A stretch of 64,000 nucleotides of DNA from Dactylorhiza incarnata (Eukaryota > Streptophyta > Magnoliopsida > Asparagales > Orchidaceae): positions 1,612,001 to 1,676,000 of the forward strand of contig JAWHQI010000273.1 of NCBI GenBank assembly GCA_033032865.1, given 5' to 3'. Shown here piece by piece: positions 55,815-64,000 of this stretch. The translations under genes were made by a program, and so were the position numbers. Every line of letters starts with the position of its first letter. The stretch's first letter is position 1. Below the pieces are notes generated by a model, which was not told the origin of the DNA, did no database searches, and saw nothing but the letters and a program-made list of their open reading frames with translations.

Positions 55815-57894
55815 TTATTTCTCTTGGTCAGGACTCCACCTTCCTGATTGTGGATCCATCTCGACTTCCCTCAACCTCTTTTGCATATACTTGTTGCTCT
55901 GAATTCTCTTCCTTTTCCAGGAGGTTGCTGATTCTCCAAATTCAACGCCATACTCCGCTGAGTCAGTGCTTACCGATGGGTTTGCAACTTCATATACTGA
56001 TGGGGTTTTTTGCATTGACTTCTTCACCTGATTTGTTATCCACATCGCTTGATGGGATCCGACATTTATTATCTCATTCTCCCCCTTTAGGACTTGTTTA
56101 ATTACCCATTCTTCAAGACCTTCTCTGACCAGAATCAGCTGTTCATGCAGGTGCTGTTCAGTCACATCCAAATTGTTCCTTACTTCGAGTTGACGGGCAT
56201 CTAATGTATGAGCATTCACATTGACCCTATTCAAAATTTGATTCCTATTATTGGTAGCACCTGTTTGTATCTTCTCAAAAGCATAGTCCACATTGTCTGA
56301 GAATGTTACTTGATTTGTCAGGATCTTATGGGTTTGATGTCCCACTTTGTTGACTTCCTCACCCATCCGTTCTATTGCAGGAGCTGCCAGAGTGTAGAAG
56401 TGAGCACACTGGGTGTTGAGATTGAGTATGTCTCTCTTTACAGCCTTGATCTCAGCCTTCAACTCCTTCCTTAGACCATCCGCCGTCTTTACGACAAAAG
56501 TTTCAAGTTGTTTCCACTGAGCAGTCAGTAGGGTTGATATCATGTGAAAGAGAGAACCTGACTGAGTCGAAGATGGCTCAACAACTTGTTCTTCTTCATC
56601 TTCTCTTTCCTGTGGAGCTTCTTCAGAGATATCTTCAGATGATTCTTCACTGATGTGGACTATAACTTTGGCCTTCCCCTTGGAAATCTCTGGCATTATC
56701 TCACTTGGATATGTAAGCACAATCTTACTTGCTACGATTAATTCTCGGCAGTCTGAAGGAGTGGTGTCTTTCATGGGCTCAGGCACATTGCCTTGATCTT
56801 CTAGATCAGGGAGGGGGCACATTTCCTTGATCTTTTAGGGTAGAGTACCCCAGTTGGGTCTCCCCCTCAACTTGAGCTTCTCCTTGGGCTGAGCCTCCTG
56901 CTGGGAGCTCCCCATCAATCATCTCGTCATCTTGGGCTGAGCTCCCAAGTTGGGACTCCCCCTCAACAGGAATACTCCCCAAGTCGGGGTTTCTATCTTC
57001 TTCAATAACCTCTTTATGAGCAGGTGCAGGAACTTATGCAGGTGCATCCCCTTGAGCAGATGAAGCATAGAGATGTTGTTGAGGTGGGGAGCTGTCATTT
57101 GAACTGCTTGATGACACTTCTTCGTCAGAGGGGATGGCTTGGACGGCTTTCTTCTTTTGCTTCTTTGAGGCGGGTGCTGCATCAGGGGATGCTTTGGGAA
57201 TTGACCTATCCCAACGATCATGCATCTTTGTGTCCAACCTTTTGGAGTAGTGCAGGGACACTCCCATTCTTCTATGTAGCACTTCATCCAGGGTGTTCAG
57301 AAGGAAGAGGGAGATAATTCTTCCATTGGAGGGGGTCTTCAGGGTACTCTTCATTCTTTGGAAGAGAAACCCGCTCCAATCGGTCTTCTTGGTCAGCATT
57401 ATCCGGGCCATGACGACAAACATCTCCTTGGAGATTCGGTCATGCGACTTAGGTTTGCATAGCAGCACCTTCCCCACGATGTCTGCTGGCAATTTCCCTT
57501 TCTGATTGAACTCACTCCTCTTGATTGACCCGTAGGTTTTCCCAGTGTGGCCACACCAGGAGTAACTAGCTGAGACATCCTCCGTTGTTAGCTCTTCTTC
57601 CTCTCCCCCTTCAATTCATGGCTGATGGAGTGTCTTTCTGAGACTCTTGGCGGATACTTTGACTTTCTAACCATCTAGAACATATTTTATCTGAGATTTT
57701 GAATGATTGAGCGGGGCTTCAGCGAAGAACTCCGTCAGTTCTTGGTGAAGAAGAACTGAGGTATCGCTCAGCAGATATTCTAGGCCGGTGGATTCTAGGA
57801 GCCCTAGCACTGACCTGACTTCTTTCGAGCACGAGTTGAAACCCCCTCACTGGAGTTCACAACCGGAGATTACTTCTTCTCTTTTAGGAGCCAT
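55815..57894 (-). pseudogene. ORF3 of element J
   Basis: It starts MAPKREEV at 57894, about 110 bp downstream of a TATA box. The N-terminal domain includes LLESTGLEYLL and HQELTEFF. The best conserved segment with K ORF3 is LPADIVGKVLLCK near 57480, followed by a KTDWSGFLFQRM segment. A serine- and acid-rich middle follows, then a 335-residue coiled-coil-like C-terminal part (56822-55815) with a basic KRKR cluster near its end. Several stops and frameshifts (57849, 57669, 57033) show decay. It recalls the 'putative plant transposon protein' or env-position ORFs of plant copia elements; I would not assign a function. Confidence 0.7.
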
Positions 57895-58499
57895 CGATTC
57901 AGAGCAAGAGAGGAGGTAGTACGTCGGAGATGAAGCAGTTGTTTGTTGATGAAATAACTTAGGTCAAATGATAGCGAATTGTTATTCTCGAGCATTCACT
58001 CTATTTATAGTGTAGGTAGGTGAGGGGGCACGTACCTTTGACTGTGTCAGTGAAAAATGATCAGATGGCTCTGATAAAACGATCTAGTGCCGTGAAAAAT
58101 AGCTCGATTTTATTTTGACGATACTGCTGATTGTCATCGAAATGGTTCTTGGATACGCACCATTCCAGCTCGATTCATTGTCGTCGTAACATCTGCTGTG
58201 TCGTCGTAACAACTTATTGTATCGACGATACAGATTTCCTTAAACTTGTCAGCCTAGGGCAACTTTAGGCCATTCTTAGGAGACATCTTTTGGCACTAAC
58301 CCTGAGAGTTCTCCAGGGGTGTTTTGGTCAATTCCAACTTGTAATCCTATTGACTTCTTTTGGTCCTTTTAGTAGGATGACCTGCACTAAGATTGTTAGC
58401 AAACTGATTTTGCTGTTCCATCCTACAGGCCAGAACAACCATCTTGTCCAAAGCTCAGATTTGCTTCTGATGGGCTCTTGGACTACCTACAAAATGAGA
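57895..58499 (-). promoter_or_regulatory. Spacer of element J with TATA box in front of ORF3
   Basis: Between the gag stop (58500) and the ORF3 ATG there is about 600 bp with no pol remnant. It holds CGTCGTAACA/TATCGTCGA words (58110-58230), the same words as the J LTR U3, then a perfect CTATAAATAG (58001-58010, minus strand) and about 105 bp of leader. I infer a separate promoter for ORF3. Confidence 0.6.
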
Positions 58500-59349
58500 T
58501 TACAAACCCTTAGGAACCCAAGTAGCTTTGGGTCCTAGAACATTGTTAGCTTTAAAGAGCATACTGGATCTAACTGCTCCAGGATATGCATAGTGATTAT
58601 GAACAAAGCTATTTGCAGGTTTAGCATTTGTTACCCTTGGAGCCGTTGGATTGTACCAACAATCAATTGCAAAGTGCCCAGTCTTTCCACAGCACCAACA
58701 CTCAAACCTGTTGTATCTTCATTTCAGGCTGACTGTGTGAGCATGAGTCATTTGTCTGTGAACAGAAGGGTATTTGAAGGAGACTGATCTGTACTGATTG
58801 TGAGTGTGATGTCCATCACCATCCACAACTTTCCATCTGGAGTCAGTCTTCTTTAATTATTTCTTCTCTTTTCTAGACCAAGTACCTTCATGCCTTCTTT
58901 TGATCATCTCTTCATGAGGTACCCTTGGGGGTTTTGGCATGTTTTAGGGTTTGAAGGAGCTTGCTACAGGCTTCCTTGTAATGAAGGATTTATCCTCCAC
59001 CCTTCTGACATTATTATTCTTAGATTTCAGGGCACTAGATTGATCTCTATCTTTCTTTAGAAGCACAATCTCTTTGGTTAGAGAACAACACAGCTCCTTA
59101 CTGTCAATCAGTGCCTTCAGAGTTTTCCCAAATTTTCTAATCAGATCAAGCTTGGAGCTTGCCTTGAAGTCCTTTTTGAGTTGGCAAAACTCTGCATTCT
59201 GTAGAGTTAGCTTTTTGAGCCTTTTCAGAGAGATCAGAATTTCTGGCTTGAAGGATTGAGATCTTTTCAGGTTGCTCCTTGCAGAGCATCTTGACCTTTT
59301 TTAGATCTTCTAGAAGGACATCTGAAAGTGCACAGTTAACCTCACTAGA
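58500..59349 (-). pseudogene. Gag of element J (C-terminal part)
   Basis: Minus-strand reading from 59349: a coiled-coil-like stretch (LLEDLKKVKMLCKEQ), SLTKEIVLLKKDRD, then a zinc knuckle CWCCGKTGHFAIDC near 58690 and a terminal TWVPKGL followed by a stop at 58500-58502. It has frameshifts and stops, for example near 58945 and 58855. The knuckle plus WVPKG is the layout of SIRE-type gag just before protease, but no protease follows. Confidence 0.8.
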
Positions 59350-60621
59350 ATTCTCTAGAGGGGGGGGGGGGGGGGGGGGGGTGAATAGAGATTAAAAATA
59401 TTTTGTGCAAAGTTAATATATATATATGTGTATAATCACAGATTAGAGCTTCCCACACACCAACAAGAATTAAGCAAGAAAATAAAATAAATGCAAGAGA
59501 ATAAATCACAGCACAACACAAGAAAATATAGTGGTTCCCCAAACTTTGGGTAGTCCACTCTTCTACCCCCTTGGTAGGAATTCACTATCTTGTACTGAGT
59601 CTTTTGATAAGGAGACTCTTAGAACCACCCTGAGTCTTTTGACAAGGAGACTCTTAGAACCAACTGAGTCTTTTGACAAGGAGACTCTTAGAACCAGTAC
59701 ACTGAATTTTTTGAAGAGAGATTCTAAAAACTCTTTTACAATGTTAGAAGTAAGAAAGAAAGCAGGAAAGATATAAGGACAAGAATGAATCTTCTTCCTA
59801 GCAAGAAGATTGGAAGCACAAGAAGTGAATTGAATCTTTCTTCTATAGAGAGAAGAAGATTTGCAGACTTTCTCTCTTTGTTATAGCTATCAGATTTTGC
59901 AGCAGTGTGATTTCAGAAGCAGAAGAAGAAGTGGTTGAATGTTGCTGCAGAGCTTTTTCTCAATTTCTCTCTTTTCTCTTGGGAGCTTTTCCTCTATTTC
60001 AAAATGTATGTGGTGGATCACTCAACTGTCATTTTCTGCCGACCTCCTCTTTATTTATAGCTCTGTGTATTCAAAATAATGCTATAGGAGGATAATTAAT
60101 TAGCAGTCAGAAAAATAGAAAGATGAAAATGTTTCCATAATATTTATTTCTGTAGAAGGAAAGAACCAATTCAGATTTCAAATAATATCCAAATAAGTTA
60201 AATCAAATTAGCCAAGAATCAGATATAAGGAAAGAATGATTCAGAACGGCTATAAAATATTGACACTTATTCCATATAAATCAGATCTATTGAAAGAAGG
60301 AAAGAGATCTGGCGCATATTTAAATTCTGTCATGGAAATCGATGTGCGTCGATTACTATTCGACGCAAGCGTCGAGAGCATCCTTTCTGGACGTCGAGAG
60401 AAAAATAAGGAAGGTGCATCGACTGAGGTGCGTCGACTTCATTAGATGCGTCGACTAGAAATCAGAGTGGCGTCGACTAGACTTACGTCGAAATCTTCCT
60501 AGAGTTACTTCGACTCAACCTGAAGGAAACGTCGAATACTATTCGACGCATATTTACTTAGCCTTGTTTTTTCATTCTTAGAATTCATTTCTAGGGGTTA
60601 AGAGAAATCATTTTCCCAACA
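59350..60621 (-). repeat. 3' LTR of element K
   Basis: About 1.27 kb, starting TGTTGGGAAAATG on the minus strand. U3 words GCGTCGA/TCGACGC lie at 60340-60550. The TATA box CTATAAATAA is at 60051-60060. The leader has three or four GAGTCT hairpins (59597-59720). A 22-nt C run (G at 59360-59381) precedes CTCTAGAG. The left boundary is uncertain by about 10 bp because it merges with J gag codons. Confidence 0.85.
59597..59687 (-). repeat. Hairpin array in the K LTR leader
   Basis: Three copies of GAGTCT...AGACTC with a 10-nt loop (59597-59618, 59632-59653, 59666-59687), plus a weaker GAAT...ATTC unit at 59704-59724. This corresponds to the H array at 47552-47708. Confidence 0.8.
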
Positions 60622-60636
60622 ATCTCCCCCTATTTG
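60622..60636 (-). other. Polypurine tract of element K
   Basis: AAATAGGGGGAGATT on the minus strand, directly before the LTR start. Confidence 0.85.
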
Positions 60637-60838
60637 TCTTAACCCTATTTAGAGGGAAATTGTACTAGCATATAATTAACCCAGCACAGCATTTATAAAG
60701 ATAAGAAATATATTGAGTAACCAAACGGGAAAGAAGGAAAGAAAGTTGTATATACACCAACTCAGAAGAGAATATATATATATTGACCAATCAATGTTTT
60801 GAACGTAAAAATTTTCATTAATGTTTTTAGAAACCAAA

Positions 60839-62569
60839 TTAACACTCAGGAGGGGTAGGAGGAGTCTTTCTTTTTCTTTTGAAGACTTTGGTAGGTTGCT
60901 CTTTCTCAACAGCAGATAGCACCCTCATCTCCCCCTGAGTCACAGCAGTTGAGTCCCTTTGAGTTTCATCTAGCTCCCCCTGAGTTTCAACTTTAGGTAA
61001 CACAACATCTGGCTGCTCTTTTTCATTTTCTGATGTATTCACAATGGTATCCAGCTCCTTAGCTCCTACTTCAGCTACCACAATTTCCAGCTCCCCTGAG
61101 GTTTAGTTTATTTAACTTTCTCATCATCTGCCCCGTCTTCTTTTTCAGCTCTGCTTACTTCCCCTTGCAGTAGTGCCACTTGGTCTGCAACCTCTCTTGC
61201 TATGCTGAGTACCTCTATTGTTTGTTCATCAATATGGAGCTCAGGTACTATCTCATTCCCAAGGGTTTTGAGCAGTGCTAGACTGTCAGTTTTTGAGGTA
61301 GGAAGGGATTTGTGAGAAGGAGATTTAGGATTGGAGGGTTGATCTTCATCTAGATTCTCCCCCTTCTTGACCTTCTTGGCCAAGGAGGTTAAGAAAGACC
61401 TAGTCACTCTAGAGGAAGAGAGAGATGACTTCAGATCTTGCACAGAGGCACTGACCCCATCTATTTGGGTGTGCATGTGAAGGATGGAGGAATGAATCTG
61501 GGAGCAATGCTCATCTAGCATTGCTTGGAATCTTTGAGCTGTTGATTGTATGCACTGGGTGATGAGAGCCTCAGTGGATTCAGATGGTTCATGGTGTGAG
61601 AGTTGATGAGGAGGTGATGGTGGAGGAAGAGGTGATAGAGGAGGAGGAGGAGATAATGGATGTGGAGAGGGGATTCTATCATCTTGAGGAGGTATTGGTG
61701 AGGATGATGCTGGGACAGAAGATGTGACTGTTTGAGAAGGAGGAGGAGGAGGAGGATGAGCATGAGAGATAGGAGGAGACGGAGTCCTTTCAGGGATGGA
61801 ACCAGGCTTAGGGATTTGCCTGGCCCATTTAGAAAATAGGGCTATGGACATCCTTTTTCCTGGAGGGATGGGAATTCTTTTTGACCTACATAGGCCAGGG
61901 AAGGAGTGGAACAGTACTTGACTCATCATTCTCATGTAGGCATTTTCTTTGTGGGAATATCTAGAGCCTATCATCTTGAGCAAACAGCTGGCCCAGTCTA
62001 TTTTCTTCTTTAACACCAGAGCTCCCATGATGTTCAGTTGCTGCTTGGGCACTGCATCATGAGCAGATATCTTACATAGTAGTATCTTTCCTACTATATC
62101 TGCTAGTAGTCTATACTCCTCAGAAAAGTCTATTTTCTTTAGATGGATTGGTTTATCCCTTGAGAACTTCATGGTGGTTAGCAGATGCTTGATTTTTATC
62201 AGGTGTGAGGTCTATAGATTCATCACCTAATAGGAAATGATGAAGACTTATGAGATTTCCTTTCCCTATTTTAGTTGAACAAAGATGACATTAGGATATA
62301 CCTGATGGGAGATCAAAGGTGGCCCTAATGTGTTCTGCTGAGATTGAGACTGGTGTCTCATATAGTGTTCCTTGGATTTCTCCTTGTTCAGAAATCTGAA
62401 CATGAGTTATGAGCTCTGTGAGCTCAGTTTCCAGAAGCTTGCACCTAGTGGAGATGAGCTTGTCCAGTCCTGCTGCAGTGAAGAGAGCTATGATGTTCTT
62501 ATAGTTCTCTGCTGCTGCTTTGAAGGATTCGAGGTCGATATCGAACCCAGAATTTATCTTGGGAGCCAT
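60839..62569 (-). pseudogene. ORF3 of element K
   Basis: Start chosen at 62569 (MAPKINSG) because J also starts MAPK; an upstream in-frame ATG at 62617 is possible. The N-terminal domain has FTAAGLDKLI and ETELTELI, then a 75-nt intron-like segment (62227-62301). After a frameshift near 62172 come RLLADIVGKILLCK and KKIDWASCLLKMI, then a long proline-rich stretch (about 61790-61590), a coiled-coil-like region and an acidic part to 61108. A second frame carries the last part, ending with a KRKRK basic cluster at 60839. Function unknown. It is homologous to J ORF3 and to H ORF3 by position and N-terminus. Confidence 0.7.
62227..62301 (-). other. Intron-like segment in K ORF3
   Basis: 75 nt on the minus strand, GTATATCC...CCTATTAG. 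Read through it gives an immediate stop (62291). Removed, the preceding LPSG codon continues in phase 1 into GDESIDLTPD, which aligns with an ungapped stretch of J ORF3 (GEEEELTTED). At 75 nt it is near the lower size limit of plant introns. Confidence 0.45.
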
Positions 62570-63028
62570 TGAAGATAGGTGAGAGAGGGAAAAAGAATCA
62601 GCTGGACAGAGGAGCAAGAAGGATGATAGATGCAGAATCGCGAAGGTTTTCTAACTGAAGAGTTTATTTAAGTCAGGTGAAGCGTCGAAACGGGACTCAA
62701 TTCGAGGCTTATTCGGTACTTCAGTGGATGTGACTGAGAATATTTTAGTATTGCCGCTCGTTTTTATGAAGTCGATGTTACGGCGAGTGGAATTCGACGT
62801 GAACGTCGATATGGTCTGATTCGGTATGATAGGGTTTCCTATCGACGTATGCGTCGATAGTAGTCGACGCATGCGTCGATTACACCTATTGATCTGAGTC
62901 ATCTACGGAGCATCGAGTAGAAGTTGATGTGACTTTTGATTTTTCTGAACCACTCTATGTTCTTATTTCTTGTTGTCTCTTCCTAGTCCTAAAGCTTTTC
63001 TAAGACAGCCTAGGACTAATTTTTATAG
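62570..63028 (-). promoter_or_regulatory. Spacer of element K in front of ORF3
   Basis: It holds dense TCGACGC/GCGTCGA words (62690-62935), the same as the K LTR U3. A TATA-like CTTAAATAAAC (62662-62672, minus strand) lies about 95 bp before the ORF3 start. No pol sequence is present. Confidence 0.55.
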
Positions 63029-64000
63029 TTAGTTTGATTGATTATGCCAACATTGTTTGGCAAGGTGGCCAGTTTTGTTACATATATAGCATTTGATTAT
63101 CCTATTATTATGAGAATTTGAGTTTAGAGTAGGATAGAAGTGTTGATGAGGATAAGAGTGTTGGTTAGAATAGAGGGTTTGATTTGGATAGAATTCATGA
63201 TTAGGATGAATGGGTCCTGAATAAGGGTTAGGATGAAAGACTTTTGGAGGAAAGATGTTTAAATTGTTCTGAATTTTTGTGCGTCGATATCCATTCGACG
63301 CATGTTGATAGTCACGTTGATTTGTATTCGGCGCTTTCTCCAGATGGTGTCGATCTGATTTCGACGCATAGAAAAAGTTGCGTCGATTGGAAGTCGACGT
63401 GCTTTTGTTCATCCATCTAGAAGAGGTCGAAGCATCTGAGAGATTGCGTTGAGTAGAAGTCGACGCACTATCGTGCATGCGTCGATATGAAGTCGACGCA
63501 ACTGTATCTTCATAAATTTTCATTTTGCCTTTCTCTGTTTTTACTCCTTTATGTCTTGTTTTTCTTGGTTTGATTGTTTCCTCAGATGAAGTTTGTGAGT
63601 CATCAGCTGAATAATAAGATGTTTCATCAAATTCCTTTATTTCTTTGAAGAAGTTTTCTTCCTTATCTTTTAGGTCTTTTTCTTGGTTTGTCATTTTGAC
63701 AGGTTTAGTGAATTTTATAGGGCTCATCCAAGCAGGTTTGTTGGTTGGAATTAGGCTGATTGAGGGATCAGCCCCTAGCCCAAGATGGTTGTGTCTTATT
63801 GTTTGTTTTTCAGTGATTTCCTTAAGAGTTTGGCTTCTCATTTTTATTGATTCTTCAAAGGCTTTTGCCTGGGTTACTTTATCCTTACGGAACTGATTTT
63901 CTATTCTAGCCCTTTCTATTTCCTTTTCTATTCTGCTAGCTATTGATTCATAATCTTTAGAGGATTTAATTTCTGTGTTTCTCTGGTTTTTAGCTACATT
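63029..64000 (-). pseudogene. Gag of element K (5' end outside window)
   Basis: Open from the window edge to 63029 on the minus strand (about 320 residues visible). It begins in a charged coiled-coil-like segment (ASRIEKEIERARIEN). The middle (about 63510-63280) is Ser/Thr/Arg-rich, with repeats of the kind STSYRR, encoded by TCGACGC/GCGTCGA-word DNA. The end is a CCHC knuckle CYICNKTGHLAKQC followed by a stop. The visible frame is intact, but the start is missing, so I mark it partial rather than functional. No WVPKG or protease follows. Confidence 0.75.

Larger units (their letters stand above)
53600..59349 (-). mobile_element. Element J: pol-less gag + ORF3 copia-like element (3' part)
   Basis: On the minus strand, from right to left: gag piece, spacer, ORF3, polypurine tract, 3' LTR. 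Its gag is interrupted at about 59350 by element K, so the 5' part of J should lie beyond the window. There is no protease, integrase or RT between gag and ORF3. H shows the related layout with pol present, so J looks like a deletion derivative. Its coding regions carry stops. Confidence 0.75.
59350..64000 (-). mobile_element. Element K: pol-less gag + ORF3 copia-like element, inserted in J gag
   Basis: From the right edge leftward: gag (to 63029), spacer, ORF3 (62569-60839), polypurine tract, 3' LTR (60621-59350). The 5' LTR must lie beyond 64000, so the target duplication cannot be checked. It is the same gene set as J, with clearly different LTR and coding sequences, so the two are separate families that share the pol-less plan. 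ORFs are longer and cleaner than in J. Confidence 0.8.

Noticed and set aside
55815..56822. 335-residue minus-strand ORF as a host gene
   Set aside because: It is continuous by position with J ORF3, lies between the J spacer and polypurine tract, and shares the basic C-terminal cluster with K ORF3.

Overview
This window is repeat DNA from a flowering plant, most likely one with a large genome. Everything I can identify is LTR retrotransposon, nested up to three deep; I found no host gene, tRNA or rRNA gene. The plant assignment rests on the element families: Ty1/copia elements with initiator-Met primer-binding sites, and a Ty3/gypsy element with a plant-type gag-protease-RT-RNase H-integrase order. 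The species cannot be told from the sequence.

Layout (letters are my own labels). H is an old plus-strand copia element whose pieces lie at 1-968, 9020-9603, 10676-11562 and 45090-47954. It has pol, a spacer, a third ORF (ORF3) and a 3' LTR. Three insertions split it: element A (969-9019, target duplication TAGCA), a solo LTR called S (9604-10675), and a 33.5-kb composite (11563-45089, CATCA/CATGA). Inside the composite are element B (11748-19352, TAAAT), element E (22678-30623, ACCAC), non-coding G-family repeats, gypsy element D (about 32.6-45.1 kb) and copia element C (35320-43222, ATCAC) inserted in D's RT/RNase H region. To the right, 47955-53599 is mostly non-coding repeat. From 53600 to the window end two minus-strand elements, J and K, carry gag and ORF3 but no pol; K sits inside the gag of J.

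How the elements relate. E is a decayed autonomous SIRE-like copia. A, B and S share its LTR leader, but A and B keep only a shortened gag-like ORF and a long AT-rich interior (a TR-GAG-like layout), so they presumably used proteins from E-like relatives. J and K look like pol-less relatives of H, sharing its spacer and ORF3 plan. H, J, K, E, D and C all carry visible inactivating changes.

The strongest unexplained signals are RNA-like. (1) A and B contain duplicated hairpins with a near-constant loop and changing, still-pairing stems. (2) LTR leaders of three otherwise unlike LTR groups carry short hairpins or hairpin arrays with constant loops and compensatory stem changes. (3) J and K have TATA-bearing spacers in front of ORF3 that repeat the CpG words of their own LTRs, suggesting an internal promoter. 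(4) D has a GT-AG intron-like segment exactly between gag and protease. (5) Element C contains a 574-bp perfect duplication that records a recent repair event. All functional statements are inference from reading the sequence; no alignment, folding or database search was run.
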